This document shows positions 18,363 to 27,130 of a DNA stretch of 64,000 nucleotides, in pieces. Location of the stretch: assembly GCF_020564935.1 (NCBI RefSeq), contig NZ_JAJCXB010000028.1:1-64000 (forward strand), written 5' to 3'. Under the pieces are notes generated by a model. The model had not been told where the DNA came from, made no database searches, and saw only the letters and a program-made list of their open reading frames with translations. Positions within the stretch are counted from its first letter, which is position 1. Each line of letters begins with the position of its first letter. This DNA comes from Streptomyces pinistramenti. GTDB taxonomy: Bacteria; Actinomycetota; Actinomycetes; Streptomycetales; Streptomycetaceae. The translations under genes were made by a program, and so were the position numbers.

Positions 18363-18392
18363 GTGCCCGCAGACCTTCCAGCCTGCGGGCAC
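18363..18392. terminator. bidirectional terminator
   Basis: Perfect 10-bp stem GTGCCCGCAG / CTGCGGGCAC, 10-nt loop, followed on the plus strand by GTCGTTT. It sits between convergent genes. Confidence 0.8.
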
Positions 18393-18424
18393 CGTCGTTT
18401 CTGCGGACCTGACGCGCCGGGGGC

Positions 18425-18637
18425 TCAGCCCTCGTCGGCGTGCAGGCTCATGGGGCCCGGGTAGATCTCCGTGCCGTCCTCGAAGAGCCTGACCTGGTCG
18501 ACGCCGCCGTCGAGCAGCGCCTTCCATTCCTCGCCGACCCAGGATTCGGCGTCCCCCTGCGTCGTGAATTCCTCCGGCTGCACCGCGGGCGCCGCCTCCG
18601 AACCGTCCGCCTTCTCGAACCGCCACGTCCACGCCAT
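18425..18637 (-). CDS. small acidic hypothetical protein
   Basis: A 70-aa protein starting MAWTWRFEKADG and ending MSLHADEG, rich in Trp and acidic residues, with no membrane segment. An AGGAGG-like site (ggaggcgg) precedes the ATG. It has the look of a conserved Streptomyces single-domain protein; function unknown. Confidence 0.75.
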   Translation of the reverse strand: MAWTWRFEKADGSEAAPAVQPEEFTTQGDAESWVGEEWKALLDGGVDQVRLFEDGTEIYPGPMSLHADEG

Positions 18638-18814
18638 GTCCGCCTCCTGGATCCCACCGAGTGCGTGCCTGAGCCACGGCGGGCCGCTCGCTGCGCGCCC
18701 CGCCGTGCAGTGCTGTCCTGCTGATGGTGCTGATGGTGCTGATCAGCAGCCTAACGGCCGTGTCGAGAGGTCCCCCGGCGCGCTGCCGGGTCCTGCCCGG
18801 GGGAAAATCGGCGG

Positions 18815-20158
18815 GTGGAACTGACTCTGCTCGGCACCGGAGCCCCCCGGGGGCTGCCGCGCCCCGGCTGCCCGTGCGCCGCCTGCGCCACCGCCATGGG
18901 CGACGCGGCGCGGGCGGCGACGGCGCTGCTCATCGACGGCGCGCTGCTCATCGACCTGACCCCGGGCCCGGCCTTCGCCGCCGCCCGCGCGGGCCAGTCG
19001 CTCACCGGCGTCCGGCAGGTGCTGCTCTCGCACCCGCACGACGGTCCGGCCCTTGAGGTGCCGGCCGGGCTGCCGCAGCCGGGCCGGGTCGCCGACGGGC
19101 GGGAGCTGGCGCTGCTGGACGGCCACCGGGTGCGGGCCATCGCTGTGGACGTCCCCGGCACCGGGTACGAGATCGGCGGCGGGGGCGGCGAGCGGCTGCT
19201 GTACCTGCCGCCGGGCGCGGCACCCGCGGGTATCGGCAACGGCACGGCGCCGGGCGGCGGTTACGAGGCGATGGGCGGCACCGGGCCGTACGACCTGGTG
19301 CTCCTGGACGTGCTGGGGCGTCCCGACGCGCTGGCCAGGCTGCGGGCGAGCGGGGCGGTGGACGCGGCGACGGACGTGGTCGCGGTCCATCTCGACCACG
19401 ACGTGCCGCCGGGCCCCGAGCTGCACCGCAGGCTGGCGGCCGCGGGCGCGCGGGCGGTGCCGGACGGCGGGACGCTGGTGGTCGGCGAGTACCACGCGGT
19501 ACCCGATCTGCCGCGCCGCACCCTGGTGCTCGGCGGGGCGCGCAGCGGCAAGTCGGCGGAGGCCGAGCGGCGCCTGGCGGCCTTCCCCGACGTGCTGTAC
19601 GTGGCGACCGGCGGCACCCGTGACGGGGACGCGGAATGGGCGGAGCGGGTGGCGCTGCACCGCGAGCGGCGCCCCGGAAGCTGGCGGACCGCGGAGACCT
19701 GCGACCTGGTGCCGCTGCTCTCCGACGGCGGCCCGCGCGACGCGTCCGGCGACCCCGTCCACGGCCCCGTCCAGGAACCGGGCACCGGGCGGCCCGCCGG
19801 GTCCGGCGGCGACGACGGGGCGGACCGGGTCTTCGACTCCTCGCCGCTGCTCATCGACTGCCTGGCGCTGTGGCTGACGCATGTCATGGACGAGGTGGGG
19901 GCCTGGGACGACGCGACGTGGGAGGCGACCGGCAGGCGGGCACTGCGGGAGCGCACGGACGCGCTGGTGGCGGCGGTCCGGGCGACCCACAGGCCGGTGG
20001 TGGCGGTCAGCAACGAAGTGGGTTCGGGTGTGGTGCCCGCGACCGCGGCGGGGCGCCGGTTCCGGGACGAACTGGGGCGGCTCAACGCGGCGTTCGGCGC
20101 CGAGTGCGAGCAGCTGCTGCTGGTCGTCGCGGGCCAGCCGCTTGCGCTGCGCGGATGA
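18815..20158 (+). CDS. cobU: adenosylcobinamide kinase / guanylyltransferase with N-terminal MBL-like domain
   Basis: Bifunctional late cobalamin enzyme (447 aa): it phosphorylates adenosylcobinamide and transfers GMP to give AdoCbi-GDP. The CobU/CobP domain occupies about residues 230-447, with the P-loop LVLGGARSGKSAEAE, a YVATGG strand, the HRERRP guanylylation-site region and the C-terminal VSNEVGSGVVPATAAGRRFRDELG. The first about 225 residues resemble a metallo-beta-lactamase fold protein (LTLLGTGAPRGLPRPGCPC...), but the metal motif is degenerate (LSHPHDGP). A glycine-rich insert lies in the kinase part near residues 305-340. First of several genes ending with cobS. Confidence 0.92.
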   Translation: MELTLLGTGAPRGLPRPGCPCAACATAMGDAARAATALLIDGALLIDLTPGPAFAAARAGQSLTGVRQVLLSHPHDGPALEVPAGLPQPGRVADGRELALLDGHRVRAIAVDVPGTGYEIGGGGGERLLYLPPGAAPAGIGNGTAPGGGYEAMGGTGPYDLVLLDVLGRPDALARLRASGAVDAATDVVAVHLDHDVPPGPELHRRLAAAGARAVPDGGTLVVGEYHAVPDLPRRTLVLGGARSGKSAEAERRLAAFPDVLYVATGGTRDGDAEWAERVALHRERRPGSWRTAETCDLVPLLSDGGPRDASGDPVHGPVQEPGTGRPAGSGGDDGADRVFDSSPLLIDCLALWLTHVMDEVGAWDDATWEATGRRALRERTDALVAAVRATHRPVVAVSNEVGSGVVPATAAGRRFRDELGRLNAAFGAECEQLLLVVAGQPLALRG

Positions 20159-20220
20159 CGGCGGGCCGCCGGGGCCCGTGTCCGCTTGCCCGGGGGCCCG
20201 GCTGCGGGTGCTCTTGAGCC

Positions 20221-21042
20221 GTGACCGAATCCGAGCTGACCGGGACCGCTTCGCCCGACGGGTGCGCCGCCGCGCCCGGTGCCCCGTCCCGCACCGCGCT
20301 GCGGGCCCGCCCGGACGCGTCCCGGTGGCCCGAGAACCCCGAAGAGCCGCCCGGCCGGGCCGGTCGCGCCGAGGCCGTCGACCCGCCGGGTGTCCGGCGG
20401 TCGGGCCCGCGCGCCCGCTGTTTCGACGCGGCCGTACGCGCCTACGTGGCGCGGCATCCGGAAGCGACCGTGGTGGCGCTCGGCGAAGGGCTCGGCACCG
20501 GCTACTGGCGGCTGGACAACGGGCGGCTGCACTGGCTCTCGGTGCTGCCCCCGCGGACCGCCGCGGTGCGCCGGATGCTGCTGCCCGACGGCGCGCGGCG
20601 GCGCACCGTCGTGCGTCCGGAGCGCGGCAACGGCTGGCTCGACGCGGTGCGGGCACCGGAGCGCGGGGTGATCGTGACCGCTCCCGGGCTGCCGGTGCGG
20701 CTGGCACCGCAGGAGGTGCGGGAGCTGCTGGCGGCGTGCGCGGAGCGGCTGCCGGGCGGCGCGCTGGTCTTCGACGCGCTGCCGCACCGGGCGGCCGCCC
20801 TCAGCCGCCGCTGCACCTCGCTGTCCGGCGGCCGCTGGCCCGCGCCGGTGCGCTGGGGCCTGGACCGCGGCCAGTTGGCGGCCGTCGCTTCGGTGCACCC
20901 GGCGATCACCGCGGTGCGCGAACTGCCGCTGCCGGGCGGCCGGGGCGCGCTGCCGGGCGCGGCCGGGGCGTACGGGCAGCGGTTCCCGGTGCTGCGCTCG
21001 TGGACGCCCGTGGTGTGCGAGGTGCGGTTCGGCAGGGCGTAG
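20221..21042 (+). CDS. SAM-dependent methyltransferase-like protein (LCM/PPM family look)
   Basis: A 273-aa protein lying between cobU and cobT. The stretch RCFDAAVRAYVARHPEATVVALGEGLGTGYWRLDNG resembles the leucine carboxyl methyltransferase fold, where a disordered N-terminus precedes the SAM-binding strand. The usual GxGxx glycine motif is only partly kept (LGEGLGTGYW). The first 60 residues are Pro/Ala-rich. Its role in cobalamin synthesis is not evident. Start GTG at 20221, 62 nt after the cobU stop. Confidence 0.65.
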   Translation: MTESELTGTASPDGCAAAPGAPSRTALRARPDASRWPENPEEPPGRAGRAEAVDPPGVRRSGPRARCFDAAVRAYVARHPEATVVALGEGLGTGYWRLDNGRLHWLSVLPPRTAAVRRMLLPDGARRRTVVRPERGNGWLDAVRAPERGVIVTAPGLPVRLAPQEVRELLAACAERLPGGALVFDALPHRAAALSRRCTSLSGGRWPAPVRWGLDRGQLAAVASVHPAITAVRELPLPGGRGALPGAAGAYGQRFPVLRSWTPVVCEVRFGRA

Positions 21043-21146
21043 GGCCGGTCGGCCGGGCGGCGCGTATGCGGCCGTGATCCGGTCCGGTGCGGCCGCATCC
21101 TTGCCGGCCGGCTCGCCGCGGGGCGGTTGCCGGTAATCTGCGCCCA

Positions 21147-22193
21147 ATGAGCGCCCTGAACCTCGATGACTTCGCCCACCTGATCGAGCGCCCCGACGGC
21201 GGCGCGCGCCGCGACGCCGAGGAGCGGCGGGCGCGCCTGGCCCTGCCGCCCGGGGCGCTCGGCCGCCTCGACGAACTGGGCGCCTGGCTGGCCGCCGCCC
21301 AGCAGCAGGTGCCGGTGCGGCCCGTCGCACAACCGCGGGTGCTGCTGTTCGCGGGCGACCACGGCGTGGCCGGTCTCGGGGTCTCCAGCCGGCTCGCGGG
21401 CGGCACCGAAGACCTGGTGCGGGCCACGCTGGACGGCGCGAGCGCGACCGCCGTGCTGGCCCGTGGCGCCGGGGTCCAGGTGCGGGTGATCGACATGGCG
21501 GTGGACTGCGAAGCCGACGAGCTGCCCGGGGGCGTCACACGGCACCGGGTGCGCCGCGGCTCGGGCCGGATCGACATCGAGGACGCGCTGACGGCCGAGG
21601 AGGCCGAGGCCGCGTTCCGGGCCGGGATGGCCGTCGCCGACGAGGAGGCGGACGCCGGTACGGACATGGTGGTGCTGGGCGATCTGAGCGTCGGCGGCAC
21701 CACCACGGCGAGCACCCTGATCGCCGCGCTGTGCGGCACGGACGCCTCGGTGGTCACCGGGCGCGGCGGGGCCGGTCTCGACGACCTGGCCTGGATGCGC
21801 AAGTGCGCGGCGATCCGGGACGCGCTGCGCCGGGCCCGGCCGGTGCTCGGCGACCCGCTGACACTGCTGGCAGCCGTCGGCGGCGCCGACCTGACCGCGA
21901 TCACCGGCTTCCTGCTGCAGAGCGCGGTGCGCCGTACGCCGGTGATCCTGGACGGGGTGGTCTCGGCCGCGTGTGCCCTGGTGGCGCAGCGGGTGGCGTT
22001 CCGTGCGCCGGACTGGTGGCTGGCCGGGCAGACGAGCGGGGAGCCCGCCCAGGCCAAGGCGCTGGACCGGATCGCGCTCAACCCGCTGCTCGATCACGGC
22101 GTCACAGCGGGCGAGGGGACCGGCGCCCTGCTGGCGCTGCCGCTGGTGCGGGCGGCGGCGGACCTGGCTGCGGAACTGCCGGTGCGCGACTGA
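21147..22193 (+). CDS. cobT: nicotinate-nucleotide--dimethylbenzimidazole phosphoribosyltransferase
   Basis: Forms alpha-ribazole phosphate, the lower-ligand precursor of cobalamin (348 aa). Family landmarks: LPPGALGRLDELGAWLA at the N-terminus, FAGDHGV (about 67-73), the DLSVGGTTTAS substrate loop (about 178), TGRGGAGLDD, and the C-terminal HGVTAGEGTGALLALPLV with the catalytic Glu in the GEGTGA segment. The ATG at 21147 (MSALNLDDFAHL) was chosen; the longer frame is G/C-rich leader. It follows cobU and the methyltransferase-like gene, likely one operon. Confidence 0.95.
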   Translation: MSALNLDDFAHLIERPDGGARRDAEERRARLALPPGALGRLDELGAWLAAAQQQVPVRPVAQPRVLLFAGDHGVAGLGVSSRLAGGTEDLVRATLDGASATAVLARGAGVQVRVIDMAVDCEADELPGGVTRHRVRRGSGRIDIEDALTAEEAEAAFRAGMAVADEEADAGTDMVVLGDLSVGGTTTASTLIAALCGTDASVVTGRGGAGLDDLAWMRKCAAIRDALRRARPVLGDPLTLLAAVGGADLTAITGFLLQSAVRRTPVILDGVVSAACALVAQRVAFRAPDWWLAGQTSGEPAQAKALDRIALNPLLDHGVTAGEGTGALLALPLVRAAADLAAELPVRD

Positions 22194-22572
22194 GCTGCGC
22201 CCCTCCTGATCACGACACGGAGGGGGCGGTCGGCTTGCGCCGGACGGGTACGGGGGACGGCGGACGGGCCTGCGGCCCCGGCGAGGCGGAGATCACGCGG
22301 CGGCGGGCGAACGGCGCGGTGCGCGGCGGCGTCTCCGTACGCGGTGCGCGGCCCGCGGGCCCGGTGGCGCACCCGGTGCGCACGCCGTTTCGTTCCGTTT
22401 CCCGGTGGTGCCCCATCGATTCGCTCTTCCGCGCCCCGGCGAAATACCGGCCGTCCCGGGGCCTCCGGTTCATGCTCGGTGGTCAGCGCACCGACGTGCT
22501 ACGTGGCGACGGCCTTCCCGGGCGGCGCGGCCTGCCGGAGCGGTGCGGCCGTGAGCACCTGGAGAGCACCCG
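22194..22572. other. 379-bp intergenic stretch, no gene supported
   Basis: Between cobT and the rhomboid-like gene. A minus-strand frame of 87 codons exists at 22210-22473, but its product is arginine- and proline-rich and looks like a non-coding translation. No clear terminator hairpin or riboswitch-like fold was recognised by eye. Confidence 0.4.
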
Positions 22573-23283
22573 ATGAGCGAGCCGGCCCTGCGTCGCGCCG
22601 TACGTGCCGAGTGGGGACCGCTGCTGCGGTGCGTGCGGGCGGCGCTGGCGGCGCGGAAGCTGCGGGCGGTCCCGCTGACGCTCGCCTCGGTGACGCTGAC
22701 GCTGGTCCTCCAGTTCGTGCAGAACCAGCCGTGGGGCTATCAGCCGGTGCAGGATCTGGGTGCGGTGTATGCCGAAGCGCCGTTGTGGGCGGCCCTGTTG
22801 CGCACTCCGCTGTCGCTGTTCGTGCCGGCGCTCGACCTGCCGGTGTGGGGCGCGCTGGCGCAGGTGCTGGTGGTGTTCGGCGTCGCCGAGATCGCGCTGG
22901 GGCGTCGCTGGACGCTGGCGCTGGCGTACACGGCGACGCTCGCCGGGACGCTGTACGCGCGGCTCGGCATCGCCCTCGGCCCCGGCCATCCGCTCGGGCT
23001 GCCGCCCGGGGACGCACTGGTGGTCGACACGGGTCCTTCGGCGGCGGTGGTGGGCCTCGCGGTGTTCGTGTGCTGGCGCTACCGGGCGCGGGTGACGTGT
23101 GCGCTGGTGGTGGCGGCGATGGTCGTCGAGGTGGTGTTCATCAAGAACAACCTGGCGGGCAAGGAGCACATCGCGGCGGTGGCGGCGATGCTGCTGGTGT
23201 GCGCGGGGTGGGAGCTGGTCCACCGACGGCGCACGGCGGCGGGGCGGGCCCCGTACGTCAACGGCTCGGAGCACCCCCGATGA
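22573..23283 (+). CDS. rhomboid-like integral membrane protein (probably not a protease)
   Basis: A 236-aa protein with about six membrane segments between residues 35 and 210, including VPLTLASVTLTLVLQFV and VWGALAQVLVVFGVAEIALG. It has the general shape of actinobacterial rhomboid-like proteins, but the GxSG catalytic serine motif of rhomboid proteases is not seen, so proteolytic activity is doubtful. Start ATG at 22573 with GGAG 8 nt upstream. Its last 26 nt overlap the 3' end of the convergent membrane protein gene. Confidence 0.7.
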   Translation: MSEPALRRAVRAEWGPLLRCVRAALAARKLRAVPLTLASVTLTLVLQFVQNQPWGYQPVQDLGAVYAEAPLWAALLRTPLSLFVPALDLPVWGALAQVLVVFGVAEIALGRRWTLALAYTATLAGTLYARLGIALGPGHPLGLPPGDALVVDTGPSAAVVGLAVFVCWRYRARVTCALVVAAMVVEVVFIKNNLAGKEHIAAVAAMLLVCAGWELVHRRRTAAGRAPYVNGSEHPR

Positions 23284-23995
23284 GGTGCTCGGCCTTGCGG
23301 CGCAGGCCCGACCAGCGGCGGTCGTGGCGCTGCGCGCGGACCGTGGCGCGGGCCCGTGCCCGGGGGCGGCGGCGGTAACAGCGCCTGGCCCAGGGCGAGT
23401 CGGGACGGGCGAGACGGACGGCGCCGACGAGGGCGACGAACGGCACGACGACGCCGATGACGGCCATCCGGACCTTCCCCTTGGCAAGAGCGATGAGGAC
23501 GAAGAGGAAGTTGAGGCCGACGGTGCGGGCGACGTTCAGCCGGTCGCGGGCCTCGTCGGGCCCCACCTCGTTGACGCCGAACGGCAGGAAGCCGCCGAGG
23601 ATCAGGGCGACCAGCGCGGCGGTGATGATCACGATCTCGACGCTCTTGGTGCCCTCCTCGGTCCAGTAGACGTCGTCGAAGTGCAGGATCAGCGCGAACT
23701 CGTCCAGGACCAGCCCCGCGCCGGCGCCGAACAGCACGGCGGCGACCCCGGAGCCGATGCCGTGCCGGCCGCCGGCGATGGCGGAGAAGCCGCCGACGAC
23801 CATCAGGCAGACGCCGGGGACGACGTGGTGGACGTGCACGCCGCCCCGGGTGACGTTGCGGAACGGGCCCTTCCCCGCGCGGATGAGACGGGTGATGACG
23901 CGGGTGACGGCGAAGGTCAGCACGAACGCGGCGAGGGCCAGCAGCAGGGGCAGCTTCCCGGGTTCGACGATGTTGCGGAACCACCAGTGACCCAT
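23258..23995 (-). CDS. polytopic membrane protein, conserved, function unknown
   Basis: A 245-aa protein starting MGHWWFRNIVEPG (ATG at 23995; GGGGAG 8 nt upstream) with about six hydrophobic helices in residues 15-200, conserved His residues in GGVHVHHVVPG (about 52-62), an acidic pair in LDEFALILHFDDVYW, and a strongly basic cytoplasmic tail (RRCYRRRPRARARATVRAQRHDRR). The His/Asp set within membrane segments could bind a metal, which is inference only. It is antisense to the end of the rhomboid-like gene and divergent from cobS. Confidence 0.75.
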   Translation of the reverse strand: MGHWWFRNIVEPGKLPLLLALAAFVLTFAVTRVITRLIRAGKGPFRNVTRGGVHVHHVVPGVCLMVVGGFSAIAGGRHGIGSGVAAVLFGAGAGLVLDEFALILHFDDVYWTEEGTKSVEIVIITAALVALILGGFLPFGVNEVGPDEARDRLNVARTVGLNFLFVLIALAKGKVRMAVIGVVVPFVALVGAVRLARPDSPWARRCYRRRPRARARATVRAQRHDRRWSGLRRKAEHLIGGAPSR

Positions 23996-24071
23996 GCCAC
24001 ATGCTCCCCATATGTCGCGATTGCCGCGTTCCGGCAATTTACCGCCGGGGACGCCGGGATAGCCTGCCGCG

Positions 24072-24890
24072 ATGACCGACGCGCCCGACCCCGCCGACGC
24101 CGCACCCCCCGCCGCACCGGGGCCCGGTGACGCGCTGCGCTTCGCCTTCGGGACGCTGACCGTGCTGCCGGTGCGGGTGCGCCGCTGGGACCGGGCAACC
24201 GCGCGCGGCGGGATGCTCTGCGCGCCGCTCGCAGGACTGGTGGCCGGACTGCTCTCGGCCGCGCTCGGCGGGGCGCTGCTCGCGCTGGGCGGCGGGCCGC
24301 TGCTGGCGGCGGTCGGCAGCGCGGCGGCGCCCGCGGCGCTCACCCGCGGACTGCACCTGGACGGCCTCGCCGACACCGCCGACGGGCTGGGCAGCGCGAA
24401 GCCGGCCGCGGAGGCGCTGCGCATCATGAAGCAGTCCGACATCGGCCCGTTCGGCGTCCTCACGCTGCTGTTCACACTGCTGGCCCAAGTGGCCGCGCTG
24501 GCCGGGCTGTACGCGACGGGCTGGGTACCGGGCGCGGTGGCCGCCGTCGCCGCCGGCGTCTGCGCCCGCTGCGCGCTGACCCTGGCGTCCCGGCGGGGGG
24601 TGCCGGCCGCCCGCCCCGAGGGGCTGGGCGCCGCGGTGGCCGGGACCGTACCGGTGCGCGCCGGGCTGCTGTGCGCGGCGCTGGTGGTCGTCGCCTGCGC
24701 GGCGGCCGGCGCGCTGTCCGGGCCGTACGGGGCGGTGCACGCCGGGGTGGCGGCGCTGCTCGCGCTGGCCGCGTCGGAGCTGCTGCTGCGGCACTGCCGG
24801 CGGCGGTTCGGCGGGGTGACGGGCGACGTGTTCGGCGCGCTCGCGGAGACCGCGGGGCTGACGGCACTGGTCGTCCTGGCGCTGGGCTGA
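24072..24890 (+). CDS. cobS: adenosylcobinamide-GDP ribazoletransferase (cobalamin synthase)
   Basis: Integral membrane enzyme (272 aa) joining AdoCbi-GDP and alpha-ribazole. The family hallmark HLDGLADTADGLGS is at about residues 95-108, followed by RIMKQSDIGPFGV and multiple membrane helices; RRRFGGVTGDVFGAL near the C-terminus is also typical. With cobU and cobT it completes the nucleotide-loop assembly steps encoded in this window. ATG at 24072; ribosome site weak. It is divergent from the preceding membrane protein gene. Confidence 0.94.
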   Translation: MTDAPDPADAAPPAAPGPGDALRFAFGTLTVLPVRVRRWDRATARGGMLCAPLAGLVAGLLSAALGGALLALGGGPLLAAVGSAAAPAALTRGLHLDGLADTADGLGSAKPAAEALRIMKQSDIGPFGVLTLLFTLLAQVAALAGLYATGWVPGAVAAVAAGVCARCALTLASRRGVPAARPEGLGAAVAGTVPVRAGLLCAALVVVACAAAGALSGPYGAVHAGVAALLALAASELLLRHCRRRFGGVTGDVFGALAETAGLTALVVLALG

Positions 24891-25244
24891 AGCGGGCCGG
24901 ACGGGTCCGCTCCCGGCACCTCGGGGCACGGCGGGCCGACCGGGCCGCCACGGAAGGCATCGTGACGCCGCCTCACCCGGGCGCGCCCTGTGGCACGGGT
25001 CTCATTCCGGGCGGATGCCCGGCGAACCGCCCCCTTCCCGCACCCGGAGCAAATCCGCACCGATCGCCTCAACTCCCCCGCTCCGGAAGCCCTCTTGACC
25101 CCCACAGGCACGGCCCGGACCCCCTCGGCGCACCCCGCGCGCCCGGCCGCACCCGGCGCCTTGCGGGCCCGCCGAGCGTAGGCTCGGCCGCAGCAGCGCC
25201 CCGAGCGCGAACGGATTCCCGGACGGAACAGGACTTTCATCACC
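24891..25244. other. 354-bp intergenic stretch before pepA
   Basis: G/C-rich with several open frames that have no supporting start or composition. It presumably contains the pepA promoter (GCGTAGGCT about 65 nt before the start is a possible -10 region). No gene or fold is supported. Confidence 0.35.
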
Positions 25245-26798
25245 GTGACTGCACTGACCCTCAGTACTTCTTCCGCCGCAACGGCGCGCGCGGATGCTGT
25301 CGTCGTGGGCGTGGCCAAGGGCGCCAAAAGCGTCGTGCCGGCCCCCGGCGCCGAAGCCGTGGACGAGGCGTTCGGCGGCAAGCTCGCCGCCGTCCTGGAG
25401 ACCCTCGGCGCAACGGGTGCCGAGGGCGAGGTGACCAAACTGCCCGCAGCCGGTGACCTCAAGGCTCCGGTCGTGGTGGCGGTCGGCCTCGGCACGGCAC
25501 CCGCCAAGGGCGACGCCTACGACAACGAGACGCTGCGCCGCGCCGCGGGCAGCGCCGCCCGTGCGCTGGCCGGCACCAAGAAGGCCGCCTTCGCGCTGCC
25601 CCTGGAGGACGCCGAGGCGGCCGCCGCGGTCGCCGAGGGCGCGCTGCTCGGCGCGTACGCCTTCACCGCGTACCGCAGCAACGGCGCGCAGGGCACGAAG
25701 AAGGGCGCGAAGAGCGCCAAGGGCGGCGACAGTGCGTCGGCGCCGCTCGCGGAGATCACGCTCACCGGCGGCAAGCCGCGCGACAAGGAGTTCAAGGCCG
25801 CCGCCGAGCGCGCCCAGGCGCTGGCCGCGGAGATCAACCGCGCCCGTGACCTGATCAACATGCCGCCCAACGACCTGAACCCGAAGTCCTTCGCCGCCGA
25901 GGCGCAGGCCGCGGCCAAGGAGTTCGGCCTCAAGGTCGAGGTGCTGGACGAGAAGGCGCTCAAGAAGGGCGGCTACGGCGGCCTGCTGGGCGTCGGCCAG
26001 GGCGCGGACGCCCCGCCGCGCCTGGTGCGCCTCGCCTACACGCACCCCAAGGCGGCCAAGACCCTCGCGCTGGTCGGCAAGGGCATCACCTACGACTCGG
26101 GCGGCATCTCGCTCAAGCCGGCCGGTCACAACGAGACCATGAAGTGCGACATGAGCGGCGCCGCCGCGGTCTTCGCGACCGTCACCGCCGCCGCCCGGCT
26201 GGGCCTGGAGGTGAACGTCACCGGCTGGCTGGCGCTCGCCGAGAACATGCCGTCGGGCAACGCCGTCCGCCCCGGTGACGTGCTGACCATGTACAGCGGC
26301 AAGACGGTCGAGGTGCTCAACACCGACGCCGAGGGCCGGCTGGTGCTGGCCGACGCGCTGACCCGCGCGTCGGAGGAGTCGCCGGACGCGATCGTGGACG
26401 TCGCGACGCTGACCGGCGCGATGGTGCTGGCGCTGGGCAACCGGACCTTCGGCATCATGGCCAACGACGAGGCGTTCCGTACCACGCTCCACGAGATCGC
26501 GGAAGAGGTCGGCGAGCAGTCCTGGCCGATGCCGATGCCCGCCGAGCTGCGCAAGGGCATGGACTCCCCGGTCGCCGACATCGCCAACATGGGCGAGCGG
26601 ATGGGCGGCGGCCTGGTCGCCGGACTCTTCCTGAAGGAGTTCGTCGGCGAGGGCATCAGCTGGGCCCACCTGGACATCGCGGGCCCGGCCTTCCACGAGG
26701 GCGCCCCGTTCGGCTACACCCACAAGGGCGGCACCGGCTCCAGCGTGCGCACCCTGGTGCGGCTGGCCGAGCGCACCGCGTCGGGCGACCTCGGCTGA
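25245..26798 (+). CDS. pepA: leucyl aminopeptidase (M17 family)
   Basis: Cytosolic two-metal aminopeptidase (517 aa). The N-terminal M17 domain is followed by the catalytic domain with LVGKGITYDSGGISLKP (metal-binding Lys and Asp, about residue 280), the MKCDMSGAA strand and the M17 signature NTDAEGRLVLADAL (about 358-371). The N-terminal VTALTLSTSSAA and a Lys/Ser-rich insertion around residues 148-165 (NGAQGTKKGAKSAKGG) are typical of actinomycete enzymes. It ends before an 11-bp stem terminator and precedes lpd. Confidence 0.96.
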   Translation: MTALTLSTSSAATARADAVVVGVAKGAKSVVPAPGAEAVDEAFGGKLAAVLETLGATGAEGEVTKLPAAGDLKAPVVVAVGLGTAPAKGDAYDNETLRRAAGSAARALAGTKKAAFALPLEDAEAAAAVAEGALLGAYAFTAYRSNGAQGTKKGAKSAKGGDSASAPLAEITLTGGKPRDKEFKAAAERAQALAAEINRARDLINMPPNDLNPKSFAAEAQAAAKEFGLKVEVLDEKALKKGGYGGLLGVGQGADAPPRLVRLAYTHPKAAKTLALVGKGITYDSGGISLKPAGHNETMKCDMSGAAAVFATVTAAARLGLEVNVTGWLALAENMPSGNAVRPGDVLTMYSGKTVEVLNTDAEGRLVLADALTRASEESPDAIVDVATLTGAMVLALGNRTFGIMANDEAFRTTLHEIAEEVGEQSWPMPMPAELRKGMDSPVADIANMGERMGGGLVAGLFLKEFVGEGISWAHLDIAGPAFHEGAPFGYTHKGGTGSSVRTLVRLAERTASGDLG

Positions 26799-26837
26799 CG
26801 GGCACCCGCTCACCCCGCTCGCCTGTTTTGTCCGTAC

Positions 26838-26862
26838 GGCCCCGGGCGCACCGCCCGGGGCC
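26838..26862 (+). terminator. terminator after pepA
   Basis: Perfect 11-bp stem GGCCCCGGGCG / CGCCCGGGGCC with a 3-nt loop, about 40 nt past the pepA stop. Confidence 0.85.
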
Positions 26863-26923
26863 TTCGGTGTGCCTCCGGTGGACGCGGACGGGCCGCGTTC
26901 GCCCTCAACGAAATCCGCATGCC

Positions 26924-26939
26924 GTTACGCACGAGTAAC
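26924..26939. promoter_or_regulatory. small inverted repeat upstream of lpd
   Basis: GTTAC, 6 nt, GTAAC. It lies about 190 bp before the lpd start, in a 268-bp gap after the pepA terminator that holds no gene. The regulator, if any, is unknown. Confidence 0.25.
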
Positions 26940-27130
26940 CCCGGAAGGCGGCCCGTCCGCCGCCCCCTGGCCCGGCCCGCCGTCCCAGCTTCGTGGAACA
27001 AGTGCGAAGATGGGTTCTCGGCAGGACAGGGCCCCCCTTACCCAGGGCCGAAGTTAAAAGCGGCCGAACCACAGCCGCCGCCCGGTCATCGGAGACCGGC
27101 TCCGGCGTACCCATGCATGGAGGACGTGAC

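Noticed and set aside
22210..22473. 87-codon minus-strand frame between cobT and the rhomboid-like gene
   Set aside because: Arg/Pro-rich product, no ribosome site, and no domain; probably non-coding.
26863..27130. Riboswitch or small RNA before lpd
   Set aside because: No conserved riboswitch core could be recognised; only a short GTTAC-N6-GTAAC repeat and G/C-rich DNA are visible.
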